Positions 18,335 through 27,033 of a stretch of DNA of 64,000 nt are shown here, piece after piece. Origin of the DNA: JAKFWI01 sp031398975 (lineage in GTDB: Bacteria > Pseudomonadota > Alphaproteobacteria > Caulobacterales > Aquidulcibacteraceae); NCBI GenBank assembly GCA_031398975.1, contig JANNOI010000020.1, positions 23,197 to 87,196 of the forward strand, in the 5' to 3' direction. Below the pieces are notes generated by a model that was given only the letters and a program-made list of their open reading frames with translations, was not told where the DNA came from and searched no databases. The stretch's first letter is position 1; every line of letters starts with the position of its first letter. The translations under genes and the position numbers were made by a program.

Positions 18335-19135
18335 CTACGCGGCGGCCAAAGCGCGCTCGCGTTCGATCAATTCCTTCGCCAGCGCGATATAGGCCTTCGA
18401 GCCCGGCGCGCTCTGGTCGTAGACGATGGCGGGCATCCCGTGCGACGGCGCCTCGGAGAGGCGGACATTGCGGGGGATGATCGTCTCATAGACCTTGTCC
18501 GGGAAGTACTGGCGGACCTCGGAGGCCACCTGGTCGGACAGGGTCGTGCGGCGGTCATACATCGTCAGAACCACCCCCTGAATTTCCAGGGTAGGGTTAA
18601 GATTTGATTGCACGGCCTTGATCGTCTGGTGGAGCTGCACCAGCCCCTCGAGCGCGAAGAACTCGCACTGCACCGGCACGAGCACGGCGTCCGCCGCGGT
18701 CATGGCGTTGACGGTGAGGATGTTCAGCGAGGGCGGGCAGTCGATCAGCATGTAATCGAACGCGCCGCCCTCATGCTCGACGCAATAGGCCGCGAGGCTG
18801 TCGCGCAGGCGGTGCTGGGGGCGCAGGCCCGCCATCAGCTCGGTCTCGAGGCCGGAGAGCGACTGGTCCCCCGGCACGATCGAGAGGTTGGGAACCTTGG
18901 TGGCCATGATCGCGGCCGAGAGCGGGCGTTCGCCCAGGAGCACGTCGTAGCTCGTCACTTTGCGCTGGGCGGGGTGGATGTCGAGGCCGGTGGAGGCGTT
19001 GCCCTGGCTGTCGACGTCGAAGATCAGAACCCGCTTGCCGGTGGCTGCGAGGCCCGTGCCGAGATTGATCGCCGTGGTGGTTTTGCCCACGCCGCCCTTC
19101 TGGTTGGCTATCGCCAAGCTACGCAATTGCGACAC
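18335..19135 (-). CDS. parA: Chromosome partitioning ATPase ParA
   Basis: ParA is the Walker-type ATPase that moves ParB-parS complexes. The deviant Walker A motif KGGVGKTTT lies at residues 13-21 and DVDSQGNAS follows. I choose the GTG start giving VSQLRSLAIANQKGG, because AAGGAG lies six bases upstream and the length of 266 residues fits. This start sits inside the last 17 bases of rsmG. The open frame upstream is a shadow of rsmG. Confidence 0.95.
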   Translation of the reverse strand: MSQLRSLAIANQKGGVGKTTTAINLGTGLAATGKRVLIFDVDSQGNASTGLDIHPAQRKVTSYDVLLGERPLSAAIMATKVPNLSIVPGDQSLSGLETELMAGLRPQHRLRDSLAAYCVEHEGGAFDYMLIDCPPSLNILTVNAMTAADAVLVPVQCEFFALEGLVQLHQTIKAVQSNLNPTLEIQGVVLTMYDRRTTLSDQVASEVRQYFPDKVYETIIPRNVRLSEAPSHGMPAIVYDQSAPGSKAYIALAKELIERERALAAA

Positions 19136-19775
19136 GTTCGGCTCCTTCCACGCGCAGGATCCGACCGTTCGGATCGCTGAGGCTTTCGCGCGCGTCCACC
19201 CGCAGCGCCCAGGTCTTGGCGGCGTCGGCGAGTTCGCTGCGATAGTCGGAGCCCTTGAGGAACAGCCCCACCGCGCCGCGCTCCAGATAGGGCATGGCAT
19301 GGGAGATGATTCGCGACAACGGCGCGAACGCGCGCGCGCTGACAACCTCGCACCGGCCCTCCTCCGCGGAAACCGCCTCGAGGCGCCGGGCGGCGATCGT
19401 GGCGGGGACCGCCATGGCCCGCGCCGCCTCGCGCAGGAAAGCCGCCTTCTTGTGGTTGGACTCCACCAGCAGGACCTGCGCGCCCGGCCGCCCCGCAAGG
19501 CACGCCGCCACCACCAGGCCCGGAAACCCCGCCCCCGATCCGAAATCCACCCACACGCGCGCGCCCCCCGCATGGCGCACGAGCTGGGCGCAATCGAGCG
19601 CGTGGCGGCGCCAATATTGGGCGAGCTCTCCGGGGCCGATCAGATTGATGCGCGGGGACCACGCGGCGAGCAGAGCGCGGTGCGCCTCTAGCCGCTCGAT
19701 CGTTTCACGTGAAAGCTCAGGCAGGGCGCGCTGCAGATCGGCGGCGGTGAAGGCCCCCTCACCCCGCCCGGGCAT
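19119..19775 (-). CDS. rsmG: 16S rRNA (guanine527-N7)-methyltransferase RsmG
   Basis: RsmG (GidB) methylates G527 of 16S rRNA with SAM. The 218-residue protein shows NLIGPGE, the SAM motif VDFGSGAGFPGLVVA and the family motif ESNHKKAAFLREAAR. It overlaps mnmG by 17 bases upstream and parA by 17 bases downstream, the classic gidA-gidB-parA-parB cluster near the origin. A parS-like palindrome lies inside its 5' part. Confidence 0.95.
   Translation of the reverse strand: MPGRGEGAFTAADLQRALPELSRETIERLEAHRALLAAWSPRINLIGPGELAQYWRRHALDCAQLVRHAGGARVWVDFGSGAGFPGLVVAACLAGRPGAQVLLVESNHKKAAFLREAARAMAVPATIAARRLEAVSAEEGRCEVVSARAFAPLSRIISHAMPYLERGAVGLFLKGSDYRSELADAAKTWALRVDARESLSDPNGRILRVEGAERVAIA
19701..19716. 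promoter_or_regulatory. parS-like site within rsmG
   Basis: The core GTTTCACGTGAAAG differs at one base from the 14-bp parS palindrome GTTTCACGTGAAAC. It lies in the rsmG coding region, about 0.6 kb before the parA start. ParB binding is inferred from the match and from the second, better site 2.1 kb away. Confidence 0.7.
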
Positions 19776-21627
19776 TTTTCCTCACATGCGCGAGCAGTGC
19801 GGTGAGCGCGCCCGGCGTCACGCCCTCGATCCGCCCGGCCTGGCCGAGCGTCGCTGGGCGGGCGGCTTTCAGCTTTTGGCGCGCCTCGTGGGAGAGCCCG
19901 CCCACCCGGTCATAGTCGAGCGCCGGAGACAGGCGCAGGTCCTCGTCGCGGCGGAAGGCCAGCACGTCCGCCTCCTGGCGGTCCAGATAGCCGGCATAGC
20001 CGGCCTCGATCTCGATCTGGGCGCGCGCTTCGGCCGGGACCGCCGCGAGCGCAGGCCACAGTGCGGCGAGCCTGCCCCAATCGACGCCGGGATATGCAAG
20101 GAGCTGGGCGGCGTCGCGGCGCTGTCCGTCCTGGTTGACGCTGAGCCCGGCGCGGGCGGCTTCGACGGGGCTCAGCGTCAGCTGCGCCAGCAGCGCGCGG
20201 GCGGCGGCGATCGCGTCCTGCTTTTCCCGGAAGGCCGCGGCGCGTTCCGCGCCTATGCAGCCCGCCTCCAGGCCCTTCGGCGTCAGGCGCTGATCGGCGT
20301 TGTCTGCTCGCAGGGTGAGGCGGTATTCGGCGCGCGAGGTGAACATGCGGTACGGCTCGCTCACGCCGCGCGTCACCAGATCGTCCACCAGCACGCCCAG
20401 ATAGCCCTCGGCCCGGCTGATCTCGACCGGCGCGGCGCCACTGGCCGCGCGCCCGGCGTTGAGGCCCGCCAGCAACCCCTGGGCCGCGGCCTCCTCATAG
20501 CCGGTGGTGCCGTTGATCTGGCCGGCCAAATAGAGCCCCGGAATGCGCTTGGTCTCCAGCGTCGCCAGCAGCTCGCGCGGGTCTATGTAATCGTATTCGA
20601 TCGCGTAGGCATGGCGCAGGATGCGGGCGCGCTCCAGGCCCGGGATGGTGGCGATGAAGGCGTCCTGCACCGCCTCCGGCAGCGCGGTGGAGATGCCGTT
20701 GGGGTAGATTGTCGGATCGTCCAGCCCCTCGGGCTCGAGGAAGATCTGGTGGCTTTGCTTGTCGGCGAAGCGGGTGATCTTGTCCTCGATCGAGGGACAA
20801 TAGCGAGGGCCGCGGCCCTCGATCGCGCCGGAATAGGTGGGCGAAAGGGCGAGGTTGGCGGCGATGATGGCGTGGGTGGCGGGCGTCGTGGCGGTGACGC
20901 CGCAGGCGATCTGGGGCGTGGCGATGGTGCGGGTCAGGAAGGAAAGCGGGGTGGGCGGATCGTCCCCGCGCTGCATATCGAGGCCCGCCCAGTCGATCGT
21001 GCGCCCATCGAGGCGGGCGGGCGTTCCCGTCTTCAGCCGGCCGATCGCGAAGCCCTGCGCATAGAGGCGTTCGGACAGGCCGATCGCGGGCGCCTCGCCC
21101 GCCCGGCCGGCCGGGATGCGCTTGGCGCCGATATGGATCATCCCCTTCAGGAACGTGCCGGTGGTGAGCACGATCCGGGGCGCGCGGAACACGCGCCCGT
21201 CCTGCGCCGCCACCCCCGCGACCGCCCCGTTCTCCAGCACCAGATCCTCGATCGCGGCCTCCGCGATCGACAGGCCAGGCTGGGCGGCGAGCGCGTCCTG
21301 CACCGCCTGGCGGTAGAGCTTGCGATCGGCTTGCGTGCGGGGGCCCCGGACGGCGGGGCCTTTAGAGCGGTTGAGCAGCCGGAACTGGATGCCGGCCGCG
21401 TCGACGGCGCGCCCCATCACCCCGTCCAGCGCATCGATCTCGCGCACGAGATGGCCCTTGCCGAGGCCCCCGATCGCGGGGTTGCAGCTCATCTCCCCAA
21501 TCGTGTCGCGCCGGTGCGTCGCCAGCAGGGTGCGCGCGCCCAGGCGCGCCGCGGCCGCCGCCGCCTCGCAGCCGGCATGGCCGCCGCCGATCACGATCAC
21601 GTCGAAGGAGAGAGCAGACAGGGACAT
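19759..21627 (-). CDS. mnmG: tRNA uridine modification protein MnmG (GidA)
   Basis: MnmG works with MnmE to place carboxymethylaminomethyl groups on the wobble uridine of certain tRNAs, using FAD and a folate donor. The 622-residue protein has the FAD motif VIVIGGGHAGCEAA (10-23) and the family motif MSCNPAIGGLGKGHLVREID. Its partner mnmE lies just upstream, across a 237-base gap with a parS site. It overlaps rsmG by 17 bases. Confidence 0.96.
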   Translation of the reverse strand: MSLSALSFDVIVIGGGHAGCEAAAAAARLGARTLLATHRRDTIGEMSCNPAIGGLGKGHLVREIDALDGVMGRAVDAAGIQFRLLNRSKGPAVRGPRTQADRKLYRQAVQDALAAQPGLSIAEAAIEDLVLENGAVAGVAAQDGRVFRAPRIVLTTGTFLKGMIHIGAKRIPAGRAGEAPAIGLSERLYAQGFAIGRLKTGTPARLDGRTIDWAGLDMQRGDDPPTPLSFLTRTIATPQIACGVTATTPATHAIIAANLALSPTYSGAIEGRGPRYCPSIEDKITRFADKQSHQIFLEPEGLDDPTIYPNGISTALPEAVQDAFIATIPGLERARILRHAYAIEYDYIDPRELLATLETKRIPGLYLAGQINGTTGYEEAAAQGLLAGLNAGRAASGAAPVEISRAEGYLGVLVDDLVTRGVSEPYRMFTSRAEYRLTLRADNADQRLTPKGLEAGCIGAERAAAFREKQDAIAAARALLAQLTLSPVEAARAGLSVNQDGQRRDAAQLLAYPGVDWGRLAALWPALAAVPAEARAQIEIEAGYAGYLDRQEADVLAFRRDEDLRLSPALDYDRVGGLSHEARQKLKAARPATLGQAGRIEGVTPGALTALLAHVRKNARAG

Positions 21628-21806
21628 GGGGGCAGGGCGATCCAGCAGGGTGAAGCCCGTCCATAGCGCAAACGCGCCGCCGCCGCGACCCGGCTTTGAC
21701 GACCTGGCGTCCGCATCGAAAATTCTACTTCGGCTTTACTGTATTCGCGCGCGGGCGCCGGCGCGTGGTCGCTGGAAACCCTTGCCCTGCTTGGCGTTTC
21801 GACGCC

Positions 21807-21822
21807 GGTTTCACGTGAAACA
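21807..21822. promoter_or_regulatory. parS site between mnmG and mnmE
   Basis: GGTTTCACGTGAAACA matches the parS consensus TGTTTCACGTGAAACA at 15 of 16 positions and contains the full 14-bp palindrome. It is in a non-coding gap, 8 kb from the inferred origin, close to parA and parB. This is the best ParB nucleation site seen in the window. Confidence 0.9.
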
Positions 21823-21864
21823 GGACTTGCTCGTTACCCAATGATTACTTGCCGCCAAAGCCGA

Positions 21865-23202
21865 TCATTTACCGATGCAGAATTGGCCGAATAGCGCATC
21901 CAGCACTTGCTCCACGTCCACGCGCCCCGTGATCCGGCCCAGCGCCCGCGCCGCCAGGCGCACGTCCTCGGCGGCCAGCTCCGCGCCCTGCCCCAGCGCG
22001 GCCTGCGCCCGGCTCAGGGCTGCATGCGCTTCCTCCACCGCCGCGCGGTGGCGGGCGCGCGTCAGCGGCGCCGCCTCCGCCTGCCCTAGCGCTGCGACCA
22101 CGCGCGCCTCCAGCGCCGCCTCCAGCGCCGCCACGCCCTCGCTCTGCGTGGCCGCCAGCGAGAGCGTCTCGAAGGCGGTCGCAGCGGGGATCTCGCCCAA
22201 ATCGGCCTTGCTGCGGATCAGGAGGTCGCCGGGGCGCAAGGTCGCCAAGGTCGCCGCGTCGGGGGCCTGGGCGGCGGGGCTCACCCCGAGGCGCAGATCG
22301 GCCTCCTCTGCGCGGGCCAGCGCACGCCGCACCCCCTCGGCCTCGATCGCGTCACGCGCCTCGCGGAGCCCCGCCGTGTCCGCCACCCAGACGGGGAAGC
22401 CCCCCAGCACCAGGCGCACTTCGATCACGTCCCGCGTGGTGCCCGGGATGTCGGAGACGATCGCCGCCTCGCGCCGGGCGAGCGCGTTGAGGAGGGTGGA
22501 TTTGCCGGCATTGGGAGGTCCCAGGATGGCGATGCGGTAGCCCTCGCGGACCCGTTCGCCGCGGCTCTGGTCCGCGAGATGGGCCGCCATCTCCGCCAGC
22601 ACCGCGCCGATCTGAGCGACAGCGCGGGCGCTTGCGTGGTCGAGCGCCAAATCGTCGTCGGGGAAATCGATCTGGGCCTCGAGCAGCGCCATCGCCTCGA
22701 TCAGCCCTGCGCGCCAGCCCTCGTAGCGCAGCGACAACCCGCCCCGCATCTGGGCCAGCGCCTGCACGCGCTGGCCCTCGGTTTCCGCTTCCACGAGATC
22801 GGCCAGGCCCTCGGCCTGCGTGAGGTCGAGCTTGCCATGGGCGTAGGCGCGACGGGTGAACGCGCCGGCCGCGGCGGGCGCGAGGCCCGGGAGCGCCGAC
22901 AGCGCCTGCACTAGGCGTGCAAGAATGGCGGGCCCGCCATGAATGTGCAGCTCCGCGACGTCCTCCCCGGTGAAGCTCGCAGGGGCGGGGAAAAACAAAA
23001 CCAGCGCGTCGTCGATCGCAGCCCCATCGGCGGGATCGCGCAGCGCGCGGCGCGCGGCATAGCGCGGGGGCGGCGCCGCCCGGCCGGTCAACGCCTCGAG
23101 CGCTGCGCGCGCATGCGGGCCTGACAGGCGCACCACGCTGACGCCCGCACGCCCGGCCCCGCTGGCCAGCGCGTAGATCGTGGTGGGAGCAGGGACGCTC
23201 AG
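21865..23202 (-). CDS. mnmE: tRNA modification GTPase MnmE (probable CTG start)
   Basis: MnmE is the GTPase partner of MnmG. The 445-residue protein has the folate-binding N-terminal domain (TIYALASGAGRAGVSVVRLSG), G1 motif GPPNAGKS (228-235), G2 GTTRDV, G3 DTAGLRE (275-281), and the conserved C-terminal CIGK. No ATG, GTG or TTG lies in frame at a sensible distance before the conserved N-terminus. A CTG that overlaps the upstream gene's stop as CTGA sits exactly where an ATGA overlap would be expected, so I use it as the start. Gene identity is certain; the start codon is inferred. Confidence 0.9.
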   Translation of the reverse strand: MSVPAPTTIYALASGAGRAGVSVVRLSGPHARAALEALTGRAAPPPRYAARRALRDPADGAAIDDALVLFFPAPASFTGEDVAELHIHGGPAILARLVQALSALPGLAPAAAGAFTRRAYAHGKLDLTQAEGLADLVEAETEGQRVQALAQMRGGLSLRYEGWRAGLIEAMALLEAQIDFPDDDLALDHASARAVAQIGAVLAEMAAHLADQSRGERVREGYRIAILGPPNAGKSTLLNALARREAAIVSDIPGTTRDVIEVRLVLGGFPVWVADTAGLREARDAIEAEGVRRALARAEEADLRLGVSPAAQAPDAATLATLRPGDLLIRSKADLGEIPAATAFETLSLAATQSEGVAALEAALEARVVAALGQAEAAPLTRARHRAAVEEAHAALSRAQAALGQGAELAAEDVRLAARALGRITGRVDVEQVLDALFGQFCIGK

Positions 23203-23447
23203 CCGCCGCGGCCGGACCGCCCGACGCCCGCAGAGGCGGTCAGCATGTTGACGAACGCTTCCTGCGCCTGCCCGCCCAACGCCATCCAGGAGCGCATCAT
23301 CGTCTCCGGCGCCATGAGCTCGATATTGGCGCGCATGCGCTTGGTCATCTCCTCCACCATGCTCTCGTTCAGCGGCGTGATGTCGGGGAGGCCGATGAAC
23401 TGGCGCGCCTCGATCGGCGTGCATTCGACTTCGACCGTGACTTTCAT
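23199..23447 (-). CDS. DUF6489 family small protein
   Basis: An 82-residue protein beginning MKVTVEVECTPIEARQFIGLP, a pattern I associate with the DUF6489 family found beside mnmE in alphaproteobacteria. A Met-rich middle (MVEEMTKRMRANIELMAPETMMRSW) could form an amphipathic helix; some relatives have been compared to phasin-like proteins, but function is not known. The start at the MKV ATG fits the family. Its stop overlaps the probable mnmE CTG start, so the two are likely co-translated. Confidence 0.75.
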   Translation of the reverse strand: MKVTVEVECTPIEARQFIGLPDITPLNESMVEEMTKRMRANIELMAPETMMRSWMALGGQAQEAFVNMLTASAGVGRSGRGG

Positions 23448-23541
23448 GGGCGCGCTCGCGATATGGGGATGGATCTGGTTATAGACCCGCGCGCGGCGAT
23501 CTGGATAGGGTCCGGCCGGGCGCAACCGGAGGAGATGCGCG

Positions 23542-24291
23542 ATGAGCGGACACACGGTCACGATCAAAGGCCCGGCAGGCGATTTCGAGGGCTATCTCGC
23601 CCTGCCCGCGGGGCGCGTGGCGAAAGCGGGCGTCGTGGTGATCCAGGAGATTTTCGGCGTCAATGACGTCATGCGCGCGCTGACGGACAGCTACGCCGCC
23701 CAAGGCTACGCCGCGCTCTGCCCGGACCTGTTCTGGCGCATCGAGCCGGGCGTCGCCCTGACGGACCGCACGGAGGCCGAGTGGAAGCGCGCGTTCGAGC
23801 TCTACCAGGCCTTCGACGTCGATGACGGGGTGGAGGATATCGACGCCGCGATCGAGCACCTGCGCGCGGTGGTGACAGAGGCCGCGGCCGCGCCCGGGGC
23901 CGGGCCGGCCGCGGAGATCGAGTCGGGGGCGAAGGTGGGGGCGGTGGGGTTTTGCCTCGGCGGGCTGCTGGCCTACCTGACCGCCGCCCGCACCGCCGCG
24001 GACGCGAGCGTCGGGTATTACGGGGTGGCGATCGAGCAGCGCCTGGAGGAAGCAGAGAAGCTCGCCCGCCCGCTGCTGCTGCACATCGCCGAGAAGGACC
24101 AGTTCGTGCCCCCCGACGCGCAGGAGAAGATCAAGGCGGGCCTCGCCCACCACCCCGAGATCACCCTCCATACCTATGAGGGCCAGGACCACGCCTTCGC
24201 CCGCGTCGGCGGCCAGCACTATGACGAAGCCGCCGCGAAGCTCGCGAACGAACGCACCCTCGCCTTCCTCCAGCAGAATCTGCTTGGTTAA
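23542..24291 (+). CDS. Dienelactone hydrolase family protein
   Basis: A 249-residue alpha/beta hydrolase with a cysteine nucleophile. The triad is visible: Cys in GFCLGG, Asp in AEKDQFVP and His in GQDHAFAR. The family includes enzymes that open dienelactones during chloroaromatic breakdown, but many members act on other esters, and no pathway genes are nearby. The ATG has GGAGGAG upstream. It is divergent from the DUF6489-mnmE pair. No signal peptide is seen, so it is probably cytoplasmic. Confidence 0.88.
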   Translation: MSGHTVTIKGPAGDFEGYLALPAGRVAKAGVVVIQEIFGVNDVMRALTDSYAAQGYAALCPDLFWRIEPGVALTDRTEAEWKRAFELYQAFDVDDGVEDIDAAIEHLRAVVTEAAAAPGAGPAAEIESGAKVGAVGFCLGGLLAYLTAARTAADASVGYYGVAIEQRLEEAEKLARPLLLHIAEKDQFVPPDAQEKIKAGLAHHPEITLHTYEGQDHAFARVGGQHYDEAAAKLANERTLAFLQQNLLG

Positions 24292-24350
24292 CGCGTCTTT
24301 ACGGTTCGCCTCTGCGCCCCCGCGCGCGGTAGGGGAGGGGAGGGGGGCAG

Positions 24351-25322
24351 ATGCGCGCGATCCGTTTTGAGGCCGTGGGCGGGCCGGAGGTGCTGCGCCT
24401 AGTGGAGGCGCCCGAGCCCGCGCCCGGCCCGGGCGAGGTGCTGATCCGCCAGCGCGCCATCGGCGTCAATTTCCTCGACGTCTATCAGCGCTCCGGCGTC
24501 TACCCTACGCCGCTGCCCAGCAGGCTCGGCTCGGAAGCGGCCGGGATCGTCGAGGCGGTGGGCGAGGGGGTGACGCGCTTCGCGCCGGGGGACCGCGCGG
24601 CCTATTGCTCAGGCCCGCTGGGCGCCTATGCGGACGCCCATATCGTCCCAGCGGAGAAGGCGGTGCGCCTGCCGGACGGCGTCGGCTTCGATCTCGCGGC
24701 CGCCGCCCTGCTCAAGGGCCTCACCGCCCGCTATCTGCTGCGCGCGACGCACAAGGTTGTTCCGGGCGACGTCATCGTCGTCCACGCCGCGGCGGGGGGC
24801 GTGGGGCAGATCCTGGTGCAATGGGGTAAGCATCTGGGCGCGACGGTGATCGCGGTGGCGGGCTCGCCGGAGAAGGCCGCGATCGCCGAGCGCCTCGGCG
24901 CCGACCACGCGCTCGTCTCCTCGCGGGAGGACATCGCGGCCGCGGTGCGCAGCCTCACAGGCGGGGAGGGCGCGGACGTCGTCTATGATTCTGTGGGCAA
25001 GGATACGTTCGAGGCGAGCCTGGATTGCCTCGCGCCGCTCGGCCTCTTCGTCAGCTTCGGCAATTCCTCGGGCCCCGTCCCGCCATTTCCGCCGAACGTG
25101 CTGGCGCAGAAGGGCTCGCTCTTCTTCACGCGGCCGACGCTCTTCACCTATGTACGCACGCCGGCGCTGCTGGACGAGGCGGCCGCGGACCTGTTCGCCG
25201 TGCTGGCCAGCGGAGCTGTGCGCGTGGAGATCACCCGCCGCTGGAAGCTCGAGCACGCCGCCGACGCCCACCGCGCACTCGAGGCCCGCGCCACGACAGG
25301 CAGCGTGATTTTGGAGCCCTAA
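24351..25322 (+). CDS. NADPH:quinone oxidoreductase (zinc-independent MDR)
   Basis: A 323-residue medium-chain dehydrogenase/reductase of the quinone oxidoreductase (QorA) type. It begins MRAIRFEAVGGPEVLRL, has the catalytic-fold motif IGVNFLDVYQRSGVYP, and the cofactor motif HAAAGGVGQILVQWGKHLGA. Zinc ligands are absent, as expected for this subfamily. It probably reduces quinones or other enones with NADPH. It follows the dienelactone hydrolase by 59 bases and may be co-transcribed. Confidence 0.88.
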   Translation: MRAIRFEAVGGPEVLRLVEAPEPAPGPGEVLIRQRAIGVNFLDVYQRSGVYPTPLPSRLGSEAAGIVEAVGEGVTRFAPGDRAAYCSGPLGAYADAHIVPAEKAVRLPDGVGFDLAAAALLKGLTARYLLRATHKVVPGDVIVVHAAAGGVGQILVQWGKHLGATVIAVAGSPEKAAIAERLGADHALVSSREDIAAAVRSLTGGEGADVVYDSVGKDTFEASLDCLAPLGLFVSFGNSSGPVPPFPPNVLAQKGSLFFTRPTLFTYVRTPALLDEAAADLFAVLASGAVRVEITRRWKLEHAADAHRALEARATTGSVILEP

Positions 25323-25361
25323 GAGGTCAAAAGTTCCGGGGAGCTAAGGCTGTCGCGCGGA

Positions 25362-25478
25362 TTACTCGGCGGGCGTTCGCCGTCCGTCCGCGGGAGCCTC
25401 TTGGGACGCGTTTATCGCAACGACCGCTGCGGTAATCGCCAATGCCAAGCCAATCATGAACAGGACTTCGGTAAGCAT
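25362..25478 (-). CDS. Small putative membrane protein, 38 residues
   Basis: A short open frame from an ATG with GGACAGGTGAAGG upstream (GAAGG ends right at the ATG, and AGGACAGG lies a little further back). It encodes one hydrophobic segment, LFMIGLALAITAAVVAI (about 6-22), followed by a charged tail ending in a TAA stop. It lies directly behind the 55-residue ORF with three bases between, on the rho strand. I recognise no family. Only the single-pass membrane pattern and the tight spacing support it. Confidence 0.4.
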   Translation of the reverse strand: MLTEVLFMIGLALAITAAVVAINASQEAPADGRRTPAE

Positions 25479-25481
25479 CCT

Positions 25482-25649
25482 TCACCTGTCCTCCAACGTC
25501 CAGAGTATCGTACGGACGATCAAATGCAAACCGACTGCGAACGCCCCGAGCAGGATCCAGAGGGGCGGCGTGAGTGTTTCGGTCAGTTGTGGATTGATCA
25601 CCGGCCCGGCCAAGGCGGCCGCCGCCATCGTAATCGCAAGCGCGTTCAC
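25482..25649 (-). CDS. Small putative membrane protein, about 55 residues
   Basis: Read from a GTG, this frame gives 55 residues with two hydrophobic stretches, ALAITMAAAALAGPVI and LWILLGAFAVGLHLIV, joined by a short polar loop and ending TLEDR. An inner ATG at 25628 would shorten it to 48 residues; neither start has a clear ribosome site. It lies 91 bases after the rho stop on the same strand and 3 bases before another tiny membrane ORF. I do not recognise it. The two-helix pattern makes it look like a real small membrane protein. Confidence 0.45.
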   Translation of the reverse strand: MNALAITMAAAALAGPVINPQLTETLTPPLWILLGAFAVGLHLIVRTILWTLEDR

Positions 25650-25740
25650 AAGCGCGGCCGAGGCTTGCGCGCCTCGCGGGTCGGGGGGCGGCGCCAGAGG
25701 CGGTCCAAGGATGGACTTAGAGCCATGCGCTAGCGATGGC

Positions 25741-27033
25741 TCAGGCGTTCATGCTCTGGAAGAAGTCGTCGTTGTTCTTCGAGGAGCGCAGCTTGTCGAG
25801 CAGGAACTCGATCGCGTCCGTCGTGCCCATGGGCGCGAGGATGCGGCGCAGGACGTACATCTTCTGCAGGTGCTCGCGCGGGGTGATGAGCTCTTCCTTG
25901 CGGGTGCCGGACTTCAGGATGTCGATTGCCGGGAAAGTCCGTTTGTCGGCGATCTTGCGGTCGAGCACGATCTCGGAATTGCCGGTGCCTTTGAACTCCT
26001 CGAAGATCACCTCGTCCATCCGCGAGCCCGTATCGATGAGCGCGGTGGAGATGATCGTCAGGCTGCCGCCTTCCTCGATATTGCGCGCCGCGCCGAAGAA
26101 GCGCTTCGGCCGCTGGAGCGCGTTCGCGTCGACGCCCCCTGTCAACACCTTGCCGGAGGAGGGGACGACCGTGTTGTAGGCCCGCCCCAGGCGGGTGATG
26201 TTGTCCAACAAGATTACGACGTCGCGCCCGTGCTCGACGAGGCGCTTCGCCCGCTCAATCACCATTTCCGCCACCTGGACGTGGCGCGTCGCCGGCTCGT
26301 CGAACGTGGAGGAGATGACTTCGCCCTTCACCGTGCGCTGCATGTCGGTGACTTCCTCGGGCCGCTCGTCGATCAGCAGCACGATGAGGAAGCATTCGGG
26401 GTGGTTGGTCTCGATCGCCTTGGCGAGGTTCTGCAGCAGCATCGTCTTGCCCACCCGCGGCGGCGCCACGATCAGGCAGCGCTGGCCCTTGCCGATCGGG
26501 GTGACGATGTCGATCACCCGGCCGGAACGGTCCTTCAGCGTGGGATCGTCTTGTTCCATGCGCAGGCGCGAGGAGGGGTAGAGCGGGGTCAGATTGTCGA
26601 AATGCACTTTGTGGCGGACGCGGTCGGGGTCCTCGAAATTGATGAGGTTGACCTTCACCAGGGCGAAATAGCGCTCGCCCTCCTTGGGCGCGCGGATCTG
26701 GCCGTCCACCGTATCGCCCGTGCGCAGGCCGAACTTCCGGATCTGGACCGGCGAAACATAGATGTCGTCGGGCCCCGCGAGATAGTTGGACTGGGGCGAG
26801 CGCAGGAAGCCGAAGCCGTCGGGCAGGATCTCGATCACGCCGGAGCCGCCGATATCGAAGCCGCTCTCGGCGAGCTGCTTCAGGATCGCGAACATCATGT
26901 CCTGCGTGCGCAGGTTGTTGGCGTTCTCGACGGAGAGGTCCTCGGCCATGGCGAGGAGGTCTGCGGGGGTCTTGCGCTTCAGGTCCTGCAGCGTGAGCTG
27001 GGTGACGCCTTCGAGCAGCTGTTGTTCGGTCAT
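25741..27033 (-). CDS. rho: Transcription termination factor Rho
   Basis: Rho is the hexameric RNA helicase that ends transcription. The 430-residue protein has the N-terminal RNA-binding domain with GSGVIEILPDGFGFLRSP, the P-loop APPRVGKT, and the later motifs LLIDERPEEVTDM and RTFPAIDI. It lies after the hemE-hemH-hemJ set with 213 bases between, so it may have its own promoter. Two small ORFs follow. The haem-rho order near the origin is typical of alphaproteobacteria. Confidence 0.97.
   Translation of the reverse strand: MTEQQLLEGVTQLTLQDLKRKTPADLLAMAEDLSVENANNLRTQDMMFAILKQLAESGFDIGGSGVIEILPDGFGFLRSPQSNYLAGPDDIYVSPVQIRKFGLRTGDTVDGQIRAPKEGERYFALVKVNLINFEDPDRVRHKVHFDNLTPLYPSSRLRMEQDDPTLKDRSGRVIDIVTPIGKGQRCLIVAPPRVGKTMLLQNLAKAIETNHPECFLIVLLIDERPEEVTDMQRTVKGEVISSTFDEPATRHVQVAEMVIERAKRLVEHGRDVVILLDNITRLGRAYNTVVPSSGKVLTGGVDANALQRPKRFFGAARNIEEGGSLTIISTALIDTGSRMDEVIFEEFKGTGNSEIVLDRKIADKRTFPAIDILKSGTRKEELITPREHLQKMYVLRRILAPMGTTDAIEFLLDKLRSSKNNDDFFQSMNA

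Noticed and set aside
24288..24302. CtrA-like TTAA-N7-TTAC
   Set aside because: One mismatch, overlaps a stop codon, and no other CtrA-like site was noticed nearby; likely chance.
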